Shown: one piece after another, positions 11,595 through 20,389 of the stretch
How the letters are laid out: every line of letters begins with the position of its first letter
How positions within the stretch are numbered: position 1 is the first letter of the stretch
From: Isoetes taiwanensis
Taxonomy: Eukaryota > Streptophyta > Lycopodiopsida > Isoetales > Isoetaceae
Length of the DNA stretch: 64,000 nucleotides
Reading direction: 5' to 3'
Assembly: GCA_021234155.1 (NCBI GenBank)
Contig: JAJEKV010000012.1
Location: forward strand, 7,282,448 to 7,346,447
The notes under the pieces: generated by a model
The model's input: only the letters and a program-made list of their open reading frames with translations
Database searches by the model: none
What the model was told of the DNA's origin: nothing
Translations under genes and position numbers: made by a program

Positions 11595-11894
11595 CTAATT
11601 CTTTGAGTAGACCTTCACAATGATTTTTTCTTCTGCCCAATCACAATTGACTCTGAAAATTCCTGTTGCTGAAACCTTGCTGTCACCTATAAATTCCTCC
11701 AACCAAGAATTAAGCATCTCTGTTTCGAATTCAACGCAGCTAGGAACAAAGGTATACTCTTGCCGAAATAAGGAATCTGGAAAGAAAGTATTGGTTACTA
11801 AAGATTTCCATAATTCTGAGGATGATCCTGATAGAAAACCACAGGTAAATCTCGGGCCATGCTTGAGAATTGTGAAAATTTTAACATCCATCAA
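11595..11894 (-). CDS. Small ORF upstream of LINE ORF1
   Basis: Ninety-nine codons from ATG 11894 to a stop at 11595, on the same strand and 225 bases upstream of ORF1. It is acidic in the middle (FETEMLNSWLEEFIGDS) with scattered aromatic residues. I do not recognise it. It may be an N-terminal part of ORF1 separated by a frameshift or a leader ORF of the LINE. A complementary frame of similar length exists on the plus strand; the minus one is preferred because it is co-oriented with ORF1. Confidence 0.3.
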   Translation of the reverse strand: MMDVKIFTILKHGPRFTCGFLSGSSSELWKSLVTNTFFPDSLFRQEYTFVPSCVEFETEMLNSWLEEFIGDSKVSATGIFRVNCDWAEEKIIVKVYSKN

Positions 11895-12104
11895 AAGCTC
11901 AGAGTGTTAGGAATGTGTTGATGCTGGCCCTCTACAAGGGCAGCCAGCAGATGTCTTTCAATTTCGATCCAATTCAAGCAAAAATCGGAGAGTTCCAAGG
12001 GAGAATTGTCAAGAAAGGTGTTTGAACAGAAAAACTGGGAAAAGGACAAAAAAAACAAGAAAAATGGCGCACGTCATTTTCAATGTACGCTGTCCCTATC
12101 TGGA

Positions 12105-12194
12105 GCAACTACCCTTTTGCATCTGTGTGACGACCATCTTTAGTACATAGGAGTATAACGTTCGTATGATACGAATATCCGTATGGTCGTCATA
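12105..12194 (-). repeat. gypsy 2 3' LTR, first 90 bases only
   Basis: This block is nearly identical to 17521-17610 (about five differences over 90 bases). It opens on the minus strand TATGACGACC where the other copy has TGTGACGACC. The pol stop codon TGA overlaps the LTR start (GGTATGACGACC). The first 69 bases are bounded by an inverted repeat TGTGACGACCAT / ATGGTCGTCACA, visible fully in the other copy. Similarity stops at 12105, where the LINE begins. Confidence 0.75.
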
Positions 12195-13530
12195 CCATCC
12201 CCCTCCTACGATGGCGACGAGTCCTCGAAGCTGGGGCCGGAGTACTCAGACTTGGCTTATGCGGGTAACGTCGGTGAAACTCCGCAATTTTGTCAGGTGC
12301 ATTAGTCAGATTCTCGGCAGGCTCCCAGGTTCTGTCACTTGGCGAGTAACCTTCCCAATCGACGAAGTAATACAATCGTTGACGAAGAAACTTGGAGTCC
12401 AGAATCTCTCGAACCTCGAACTCCTCATGATCATCAATCTCGACTGGTGATGGAGGTGGAGGTACTCGATCCGGAAATGGATTCGCCATATAGGGTTCTA
12501 GCAAAGACACATGAAACACTGGGTGAAGCCGAACTGATGGCGGAAGCTCCAGACGGAAAGCAGCATCACCAACTACAAAATGAGGAGCGTCCTGACGCCG
12601 GTAGGGACCTAAGCGCCGGTAGTCGAGCTTGTTACAAGGGCGAATTTGCCAAGACAAATCGACTTAAAAGAGCCAAACAAGATCACCAACTACAAAATGA
12701 GGGCGCCCCGACGATGCTGATCACGCATGATGGCGATAACGTGCTTGGGCCCGGGAAGATGGTCTTCAAGATCATCCCGAAGCATGCGGAGCTTTTCGAA
12801 CTGTCCCTACCTTTGGGATTGGCCGAAGTCATATCGGGAGCAATCAAAGACCACGGGGATGCATGCCGAAATTAATAAAGAACCGAGTCTGGCCTGTGGA
12901 GGCATGGACAGAATTATTATAAGCAAATTCTGCCAGCGGTAACCAATCAACCCAGTCATCCTGCTGATAATTGATGAAGCATCGCAAATACTACTCAAGG
13001 GTTTGATTAGTGCGCTCCACCTGTCCATTGGTCTCTGGATGATGTCCAGAAGAGAGCAAACGTTCCACATGCAAGAGTTGCAATAGACGCTTCCAAAAAC
13101 TGGCAACAAATTGAGGGCCGCGGTCACTGACAATGTTATCTGGTAAGCCATGGAGTCGAACCACCTCTCGAAGCAAGAGAACCGCTATGGCTTCACTAGA
13201 GATAGAAGTGCTGCAAGGAACAAAATGTGCCATCTTGGAAAAACGGTCAACAACAACAAGGATGGCGTCATGGCCCTGGGAGGATGGAAGCTCGACAATA
13301 AAATCCACTGAAATACTCTTCCAAGGACCGGCTGGAACTGGTAAAGGCTGAAGCAGGCCATGAGGAAGATGCCTTGGAACCTTGGCTCGGCGGCCAGATG
13401 TCACGGGGATCGAATAAAAGCTTCGACAAAGCGGCGAAGACCTGGCCACCAATACTCGACTAATAAGTTCAAGAGTCTTGGCTACTCCAAAGTGTCCGGA
13501 GAGGTGAATCATGGCAAGCACGAAGAACAC
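12190..13530 (-). CDS. gypsy 2 integrase and chromodomain (frameshifted)
   Basis: Reading from 13530 down: a partial zinc-binding end (HLSGHFGVAKTLELISR), then the DDE core with SISVDFIVELPSSQGHDAIL (first Asp), [33 protein letters not shown] (second Asp) and HHPETNGQVERTNQTLE (catalytic Glu) near 12995-13040. From 12990 to 12660 the frame is broken. From 12657 the GPY/F end and chromodomain are clean: FRLELPPSVRLHPVFHVSLL, then EVREILDSKFLRQRLYYFVD and WEGYSPSDRTWEPAENL, a canonical chromodomain with its aromatic residues. Stop at 12190. It would integrate cDNA and recognise methylated histone tails. Confidence 0.88.
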
Positions 13531-13798
13531 GAAGCCCTAGAAGCACCATCGGCACATATAGAAGCCCATCCGCGGAGCAGGAGTCCATCTCGAACCTCAA
13601 AGCGATCATAGTCCGATCCCATCTGGCGAGAGAGGATCTGGCGCCAATGTGTGAGAATACATCTTGAGCCAATGGATTGGAGGGCGAGATGCTCGAAAGC
13701 AGAGACTCCAACAAGGTTGTATCATGAGGCCTCTCGAACAAAGTGAGAGCCATAAAAGTCGGAACCGATCGGGCCCTAAAATAACACGTGATTGCTGA

Positions 13799-15026
13799 TC
13801 ATATGCGGGGATCACCTAGTTTGGGCTCAAAGGTAGGAGCGTCGAGAGACAAGGCATCAGGCTTTCCTTGGAGGGATCCGGGACGGTATTTGATCACGAA
13901 ATCAAATGCGGGATAATACTTGAGTATGCCATCGGCCCTGGCGACGGTTGAGCACTCGAAAGCGGTGAAAATATTCAAGATTTCGGTGATCTGTGTAGAT
14001 TGTGACCTTATAAGGAGATCCCTCCAGAAACGTCTCACTCCTCGAAAAGAATCCACTATCGCCAACAACTCCTTGTCATAAATGGGATAGTTGATTTCAG
14101 CAGACTGAAACTTTCGTGAATGATAGGCGATTGGATGCAATTCATGGTCATCCCCTCTGTGAGGATCCCACCAAGCACAAAATCGAAGCATCTGCTTCAA
14201 CAACATATGGTATAAAGGATGCGCATGAGCAAGAACTGGCGCCATGGTGAAAGCATGCTTGAGGTAACAAAAAGCGATTCTGCTTCTACGGTCCATTCGA
14301 ATGGCATGTCCCCAGCGGTGAGGCGTGTCAAAGGAAGAGCAATCTACGAATAATCCCGGATGAAATGCCGATAGAAATTGGCAAACCCAAGAAAAAACGA
14401 ACATCTCGAGCGGATGAAGGTGTTTGCCACTCGAAACGATCTTTGACCTTTTCAGGATCCATAGAGACTCCATGTGGTGTGATGCGATAGCCAAGGAACT
14501 CCACATTATCCTGTTCGAACTGGCACTTCTCAAGTTTGGCATATAATCCATGCTCACGAAGCTTTTGAAGGACCTGTCGAACATGTCTTTCATGTTCTTC
14601 GAGAGTCTTAGAATAAATAAGGATATCATCCAAATAGATGATAACAAAAGTGTCTAAGAACTCTCGAAAAACATCATTGGCCATATGCTGGAATACTGTC
14701 GGAGCATTGGTAAGTCCAAACGGCATAACTGTGTACTCAAAATGGCCATACCGAGTACGAAAGGCTGTTTTCCACTCATCACCCTCCCGGATCCGAATAA
14801 GATTATAGGCACCCCGAAGATCAATCTTCGTAAAATAGTGCGCATCTTGGAGTCGTTCCAACAACTCTGGGATCAGAGGAAGCGGATACCGATTTGGCAC
14901 TGTGACTTTATTGAGGCCACGATAATCAACGACCAGACACAGCGAACCATCCTTCTTTTTGACGAAGAAGATAGGCGCTCCAGCAGGGGACTGAGAATGT
15001 CGAATGAAGCCAGTAATTCTCTTCAA
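13799..15026 (-). CDS. gypsy 2 reverse transcriptase and RNase H
   Basis: From 15026 down the RT is clear: [70 protein letters not shown], and an intact active site [12 protein letters not shown] at about 14625-14660 (both catalytic Asp present). [18 protein letters not shown] follows. The frame shifts near 14340-14420, and RNase H is read from 14340 down in another frame: [21 protein letters not shown] then [10 protein letters not shown] (catalytic Glu), ending [15 protein letters not shown] at about 13850. Key RT residues are all present; RNase H is partly scrambled around 13900-14050. Confidence 0.88.
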
Positions 15027-16155
15027 TATAATCCCGCAAAACCTTCAACTCAGCGGGAGATAGACCATATATCGGACCATATGGCGGCGTGGTCCCCGGC
15101 TGCAAATCAATAGGACAATCATATGGACGATGCTCTGGGAGTTTGCTGGCCTTGACTTTGTCAAAAACATCAGAGAAGTCGCCATATTTATCTGGGAGCA
15201 TTGGAGCAGACTTCGCTGATGCCGAGCTAGCCGATGGGTGAACCTGGATTGCAAACACTGAACTTGGATCTTGCCTTCTAGATTTATCAAACTCGCGAAG
15301 AGAAATCTTCGAGATACGAAACTGAGGGTATGAAGAAACCTCCACAAAAGAATGAGCAGGAACATGAACATGAGCAGGAGCAACTGGAACAGGAACTGGA
15401 TCAAGAACTGGAGCAGGAACAGGGACTGGAGCAAGAACTGGAGCAGGAGCAGAAACTGGAACTGGAGCAAGAGCAGGAACTAGAGCTGGAGCTGGGACAT
15501 CATCAAGAACATGATCAGAATCTGGGGCATGAACTGGAGCAGAGGCAAGAGGCGGATCAGAACATGGAACAGCAAGGACGGAGTCAGGGGCCCACGATAC
15601 TGCACGGATCGAAGTCGATGTTGGTGTAGAGACCTGATCTGCAGATGAACTGGAACTAGAGCTAGAACCAGCAAATCGAAATGATCTAGTACGCCAATCA
15701 ATCTGCGGGTTATGTAGCTCGAGCCAGGGCAGACCCAAGACTATTGGCGCATGAGGGCTAGCAATGAGATTGAAGGAAATACGACAAGAAACTCCCTCGA
15801 ACAAAACCTGAAGAGGCGCAGTACATTCTGTGACTGCACCCGAGGAGATCTCCCGTCCATCAATCACTTCGACAGAAGCAGGATGCTCAACCTTGCTTCT
15901 AGGGATGGCGTGCTTACTGGCAAACGCACTATCCATAAAGCAAGCATTTGCACCACAATCAAGTTGCGCCAACACTTGCAATTCTCCAACTTCTGATTTC
16001 AATGATATAGGGATGAAGAATGCCTTGGTCGACCTTATCGATGGAATAAACATGTCGAAATGTGTAAGGAGTGCGAGAAAAGGCGGCCCGGTAAACAAGA
16101 GACTCCTACTACTCGGACCGCCCCCGAAGTTTTCCGAATGATTTAGGCACTTCAC
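14926..16155 (-). CDS. gypsy 2 protease plus long Val/Ala/Pro linker
   Basis: The protease core reads [19 protein letters not shown] at about 15930-15985, where D-C-G-A replaces the commoner D-S/T-G-A, then [12 protein letters not shown] and [20 protein letters not shown], a pattern shared with the sushi class. Residues about 175-290 (roughly 15290-15630) form a low-complexity linker built on V-P-A-P-V, A-P-V-L-A-P and S-S-S runs, ending before [20 protein letters not shown]. The N-terminal part of the RT ([39 protein letters not shown]) closes the frame. The overlap with the RT frame at 14926-15026 reflects a frameshift, not two genes. Confidence 0.85.
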   Translation of the reverse strand: MKCLNHSENFGGGPSSRSLLFTGPPFLALLTHFDMFIPSIRSTKAFFIPISLKSEVGELQVLAQLDCGANACFMDSAFASKHAIPRSKVEHPASVEVIDGREISSGAVTECTAPLQVLFEGVSCRISFNLIASPHAPIVLGLPWLELHNPQIDWRTRSFRFAGSSSSSSSSADQVSTPTSTSIRAVSWAPDSVLAVPCSDPPLASAPVHAPDSDHVLDDVPAPALVPALAPVPVSAPAPVLAPVPVPAPVLDPVPVPVAPAHVHVPAHSFVEVSSYPQFRISKISLREFDKSRRQDPSSVFAIQVHPSASSASAKSAPMLPDKYGDFSDVFDKVKASKLPEHRPYDCPIDLQPGTTPPYGPIYGLSPAELKVLRDYIEENYWLHSTFSVPCWSAYLLRQKEGWFAVSGR

Positions 16156-16159
16156 GGGG

Positions 16160-17065
16160 CATCCACGGTTTATATGGCCAGCTCCTCCACAAGAGAGGCA
16201 AAGATTAGCCGCTCTTGACGGCCTGTTTTAGGCGGCGGATAAGGGTCCTCGAACTGCCCGATCAATCTGCATAGGCTCAGGTCCAGATTTGCTAGATTCT
16301 ACAGATAAGGCCGGGGAAAGCGTAGCTATAGGCGCTTGTGTAATTGGAAAGACCTAACTACGTCTCTCTTGCCTACGTTCAAGAGCCGATTATCACATCG
16401 AGCGCAAATCTGATGGCTTCTTCCAAACTACGAGGGATCCTCCATAGACAACAACATATCTTTGACATCCTCCTCGTAACCCCCGGAAACAATCTCGGTG
16501 CAATATCATCGTGCAGCATATCTCGCGAATTTGGTGAAATACGATGCATATCGAAAGTTTGAGAGCCTTGCCTTAAGTTGCAAAGTTTTGTGACTCTTTG
16601 TCTTACCGACGATCGGTGTCTCCAAAGCACGGCGAGTTCTCGCAGTGAAAGCGGCAAAATCTTGCAACTCGGGGCTCCTTTCTCCAATAAAGGAGCAAAC
16701 CAACTTAGAGCTGGCCCCGTGGAGAAGAGAACCAATAAGCCCCACTTGTTCTTGAGTACGTGGGATATCGATGAGGATGGAAATTTTGAATCACAAGTCC
16801 GATCGATTCAAAAACCGCAGAGCTTGGACCGAGTGCCGTCAAACTTCTCTGGCAGGCTGATCTTAGGCTCTGATAGCCTCAATCCCGAGCTAGAAGCAGA
16901 TTCATGTGAAGCAATACGTTCCTTAAGCTCTTTATTGTCCAACCGCAACCTGGCGGCATACTTGAACATCTTCTTTGGACTTTGTTGTAATAAAGTCGGA
17001 ACCTCCTCCATAGATATAAAATCACCAACTATGAGCAAAAAAATGTTTAGGATCAGAGCAGACAA
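16160..17065 (-). CDS. gypsy 2 gag with zinc knuckle (frameshifted)
   Basis: From 17065 down: a coiled Leu/Lys/Glu stretch (YAARLRLDNKELKERIASHE), then LSEPKISLPEKFDGTRSKL, the opening of a sushi-like capsid. The capsid core is spread over three frames between 16750 and 16380: FAPLLEKGAPELQDFAAF, TKSHKTLQLKARLSNFRYAS, and LEEAIRFALDVI near the end. The knuckle CLSCGGAGHINRGC (CX2CX4HX4C) lies at about 16160-16205. All segments are collinear with the family, so the gag is complete in content but broken in frame. Confidence 0.8.
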
Positions 17066-17099
17066 GAACCGGTAAGGGATTCCGGTTCAAACTGTCATG

Positions 17100-17610
17100 A
17101 ACCTACCGAAAAAAACAAAGGAAAATACGTGGAAAATACTTAAAAAATCTGAAGAAATACGCCAAGATCGGGCAAAGAATCGATATATGAGCAGGAATCA
17201 AGAATACAATAGCCCGGCAAGCGGGAATCTGAGGCGGATGCCTAGAAGGCTCAAGACTGGCGTTGAACCGGAATGGTTTGACAAGAAGGAGGTGCCTCCT
17301 TATATATCTAGACCAACGGTCAAGATCGCGCCACTCCAATGGGTGAGATCGCGCCAAGTGTCGCGCATGCATTTAGGTTCTAGAACATTCTAGAAGCTTC
17401 TGGAGATAGTCCCACATATGAGGAAGACGCGAAGGAATGTCTTCAACAACTATTGGTAGCGCACTTGGCAAGAGTGTGTGACTCGCAATTGGAAGGTTGC
17501 GAGTTCAAACCCTGTCTTGTGCAATTACCCTTTTGCATCCGTGTGACGACCATCTTTAGTACATAGGAGTATAATGTTCGTATGATATGAATATCCGTAT
17601 GGTCGTCACA
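17100..17610 (-). repeat. gypsy 2 5' LTR
   Basis: On the minus strand it runs from TGTGACGACC at 17610 to about 17100 (...GTAGGTTCA). A TATA-like TATATAAGGAGG lies at about 17290-17305. What follows (TGACAGTTTGAACCGG) would be the primer-binding side, though it does not match initiator tRNA-Met. Only its first 90 bases recur at the other end of the element. The 69-bp start is a near-palindrome with 12-bp arms. Confidence 0.55.
17453..17523 (+). ncRNA. tRNA-like / SINE-head-like block inside the gypsy 2 LTR
   Basis: The plus strand carries TAGCGCACTTGG (17456-17467), 11 of 12 to the Pol III A-box TRGCNNAGYNGG, and about 40 bases later GAGTTCAAACCC (17501-17512), close to the B-box GGTTCRANNCC. 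Spacing is right for a tRNA. The stems do not fold into a clean cloverleaf, so it is more likely a tRNA-derived relic or SINE head than a working tRNA gene. It is antisense to the retrotransposon. Confidence 0.45.
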
Positions 17611-17614
17611 CCAG

Positions 17615-18077
17615 TGTGACGATTAACTATCAGGTCTGGAGCGTGTGATTTGGTTTCGTCCAAATCATCGTGGCCTTTTCGGTTAGGCATGCGGCTACCA
17701 CTCTCAGGTAGTGGGTTCGAGTCCCGTCCAGTCCCTTAAATGTGACAGTATGATTTGGACAACTCATGCCCTAGTGGTGTGGGCAACTCGTAATAGGGTT
17801 GGGGGTCCAGATGGTTGTCATCACACTCCTCGGTGTTCTGTCCCTTGCAGATCGAGTTCGGTCCGCCCCCAATTCCCCCGGTTGCAAGCCTTCAAGGAGG
17901 GGTGCAAGCCTTCAAGGAGGGGGGGCCTTGAGGGGAGGATAGTGTGATGATTAACTATCAGGTCTGGAGCGTGTGATTTAGTTTCGTCCAAATCATCGTG
18001 GCCTTTTCGGTTAGGCTGCATAGCTACCACTCCAGAGGTAGTGGGTTCGAGTCCCGTCCAGTCCCTTAAATGTGACA
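17615..18077 (+). mobile_element. TRIM-type miniature LTR element with tRNA-like LTRs
   Basis: Two direct repeats, 17615-17747 and 17943-18077, both start TGTGA(C/T)GATTAACTATCAGG and end CCCTTAAATGTGACA, about 95% alike. The 195-base inner part has a purine tract (GAGGGGAGGATAG) directly before the second repeat, as LTR elements do, and a 22-base internal duplication (GCAAGCCTTCAAGGAGG twice). It has no coding capacity. Each LTR contains a perfect B-box GGTTCGAGTCC and a stem-loop CTACC-(7)-GGTAG, giving it a tRNA-like look. No clear target-site copy was found. Only CCAG separates it from the gypsy 2 LTR. Confidence 0.75.
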
Positions 18078-18413
18078 GGTGGGAGTAGACGAAGTAGAGG
18101 GCTGCCATGTCTCTTCAGTGTTTAAATTTCGAAGTTTAATCTTAAAGGTACTTATCTTCTTGGAAAGAGGTGCCTCATGTGTATGGGAATCCTTTACTGG
18201 AAGTGGCATAAGCATATTTTGTGCGGACAATTCGACTTGGCTGAACCACTTTGGATTTTGTACCGCTTTCAGTGAGCGGAGATGACCTTAAGGATTCTTT
18301 TGGAGTCGATGGCTCACCTGCAACAGCCAGTGGGACCACAGTTTTTTTCTTGCCAACTGCCCGCAACTAGTTCATGTCCATCCGGGAAGGCATCTTGTTG
18401 TCCTTTGTAGCCT

Positions 18414-18881
18414 TCAATGCAATGGATGGAGGTTTTTTATCAACCGAAAGGCCCTTCCTACACATGCTGAAGCAATAAGTATATCCCTATTGCACTTTAT
18501 CCCTGACAGGCTCAAAGAATCATAAGATGGCAGGTTCCAGCCATATCCTTTAGCACTAGTAGGTACCCCCTTGCCACTAACAGGCTTATTCGCTTTGCTT
18601 GCAGTCATGATAGAAAAATCATAGTTTTGCCAGCGCAAAACATATTCCACAAACTGTAGCTGTTGTGTATCCTCCATGCTGCATATGATTGCATCCTGGA
18701 CGTTATTTTTGGTGCCTTTCCACATAGTAACTATTATGCCCATCTGTTCAAAGTCTTCTGGCCCCTTTCCGTTCCTCAAAAATAGACATAAGTCCTTCCG
18801 TCGATCTCCTGCAACATGTGGTTTGGCTTGAGCTATTTCCATGCAGCACTTTCGACTTCTATCAGGAGTTACGATACGCAT
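18414..18881 (-). CDS. Unknown ORF, possibly a 3' exon
   Basis: A 155-codon frame from ATG 18881. It is preceded by a plausible acceptor (TACTTGCAG at about 18918), so it may be an exon starting before the ATG. The product is mixed, with a Lys/Gly/Ser-rich stretch (SKANKPVSGKGVPTSAKGYG) in the second half and no signal peptide or membrane segment. I do not recognise it. It lies between the TRIM and the transposase region on the opposite strand, so it could be a second protein of that transposon or an unrelated host exon. Confidence 0.3.
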   Translation of the reverse strand: MRIVTPDRSRKCCMEIAQAKPHVAGDRRKDLCLFLRNGKGPEDFEQMGIIVTMWKGTKNNVQDAIICSMEDTQQLQFVEYVLRWQNYDFSIMTASKANKPVSGKGVPTSAKGYGWNLPSYDSLSLSGIKCNRDILIASACVGRAFRLIKNLHPLH

Positions 18882-18959
18882 GGGTTCGACGTTGGGCCCG
18901 CGGAAAAGCTCGAGGGCTGCAAGTAGAAAATGAAAGTGTTAAGTGAGACCTCGACTTGG

Positions 18960-19380
18960 CAAATAACTCAAAAGGAACGCGGTCGCGATCCTTATGAGCA
19001 GCCAACATATGATAAAAAAGACAGAGGTCGCAAGGAACGCGCCCGCGATCCTTATGAGCAGCCAGCATATGATAAAAAAGAAAAGTGCTCAAAAGGATCA
19101 CGCCCGCGATAGTTTTGAGGAATACAACCAGACTATACTGTATTTACTGGTGAAAGGAATCGCGACCGCGATTCTCACGGGCATTAAGACTGTGAAAATA
19201 CAGAAATAATGCTCGTGAAGATCGCGGCGGCGATCCTTTCGAGCATATACATTGCTAAAAACAGGACAAGTAATGCTAGAACGATAGCAGTGGTCTTGAA
19301 AAGCACGGAAAATACCTTCTTTTAGGGCAGCTGATCGAGACATGGCGGCGGTCGAAGGCGCTCGAAAATTTTTTATGGCG
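18960..19380. repeat. Tandem array, about 7 units of 60-63 bp, each with a GC palindrome
   Basis: Imperfect palindromes of the type GATCGCGNCNGCGATCC start at about 18974, 19034, 19095, 19156, 19219, 19279 and 19339, so the step is 60, 61, 61, 63, 60, 60. The first two units are almost identical, including the tail CTTATGAGCAGCCA and CATATGATAAAAAAGA; later units keep mainly the palindrome. One further palindrome (GATCGCGACAGCGATC) stands alone at about 20320-20336, just upstream of the transposase frame. Confidence 0.8.
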
Positions 19381-20389
19381 CTCTTGAAAAGGTTCGCGAA
19401 GTAGCCGTAATCTGGAATTTTCTTGAATTTATAGAATGGGGGTCATTAATGGCCCGCCATAATGACTGCCATAAATTTGATTTCCGGCGGTCGCAATAAT
19501 TTCCGCGGGCGAATTAAATAAAGCCGGTGAAATAAATTCTAGGGGCCGTATTCCAAACTTTTATTCTGTATACGGACGTCAGCACCAAGTTCAAACTTCT
19601 GTATCATGTGACGGGGGAAGGAGAACTGACTAGTCAAGGCATGTCAGTTTAATGAGATAGTGACACTCACAATACGGCATCGGACATTTTGCAGGACAAC
19701 ATAATACTCACGGCACGCGAGTTTAATTTGGAATATCAGAGACAATACGGCACGGAAATGTCCCGTCGAAACTACCTGCATTTGAAATTCAAAAACATTT
19801 GACCCAGCTACACAGGCACATTAGCCATTCATTTGAATTGGACTCAAGGAGGAGGCTGTTGAGGCGCTGAATATTTCTTCGAAGCTGCTCGTTTAAAATT
19901 GCAGGGATTTGAGGCGCTCAACCTCACAGGGAAGGCCATCTAGAATATTTATAAAGATTTTCCTAGAGTTTCGACTGCTGCGACATCTGTGAAAGTTTTC
20001 GACACTGTGAAGAGTGTAAACAGGCAAGTCATACTATCAAAACATCTATATAACTTCTTTATACCATTTTAACGTCTTTATATCTAATGAACGAGTTAGA
20101 GAGCAGAAGTAGTTAGACGTTTTTATACTATATACTTCGTGAGGAGTCTGAAATGAATTTCAGAATATAAATATCAACCTGGTGAACCAATCAAATCGTC
20201 AATTGCTTTCCAAAAACCATAATTCTACAGAAATTGCTTCACATGTCTTTCTTCACACGTCGTAGCAAACTGTCTAATTTAATGCCCGTTGCTTGAACAG
20301 ATCTGTCGGTCCTCAATTAGATCGCGACAGCGATCTTCATCAGCTTTAAACAGGCATATCTCAGCATTCTAGCAAACGTCAAGGCACAC
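19381..20389. other. Non-coding stretch before the transposase
   Basis: AT-rich with no convincing frame. It contains the isolated GATCGC palindrome near 20320. It may be the subterminal or leader part of the transposon. Confidence 0.4.

Larger units (their letters stand above)
9999..12104 (-). mobile_element. LINE (non-LTR retrotransposon) 5' part, truncated by gypsy 1
   Basis: On the minus strand this stretch reads from a leader at 12104 through a small ORF to an ORF1 that is cut at about 9999 by the end of gypsy 1. At its upper end it abuts the middle of an LTR of gypsy 2. The nested order is therefore gypsy 1 inside LINE inside the gypsy 2 LTR. The ORF2 half is not adjacent; it would lie left of gypsy 1 or be lost. 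Confidence 0.65.
12105..17610 (-). mobile_element. Ty3/gypsy LTR retrotransposon 2 (sushi/Tcn1-like chromovirus)
   Basis: On the minus strand the order is 5' LTR (17610 to about 17100), gag with zinc knuckle, protease, a long proline-rich linker, RT, RNase H, integrase, chromodomain, then the start of the 3' LTR at 12194. The gag and protease wording (PPKFDG-type opening, LLHGAx[23 protein letters not shown]) is that of the sushi/Tcn1 branch of chromoviruses, known from animals, fungi and non-seed plants; this is from memory. The 3' LTR is only 90 bases before LINE sequence begins, so the LINE inserted there. The frame is broken in patches. Confidence 0.85.

Noticed and set aside
15045-15629. 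Leu/Phe-rich and Gln/Glu-rich ORFs opposite or overlapping the gypsy 2 linker
   Set aside because: They are other frames of the repetitive Val-Pro-Ala coding DNA.
17821-18108. Minus-strand 95-codon ORF with a DWTGLEPTT-like string
   Set aside because: It is the antisense of the TRIM LTR B-box region; such strings are typical of frames read through tRNA-like sequence.
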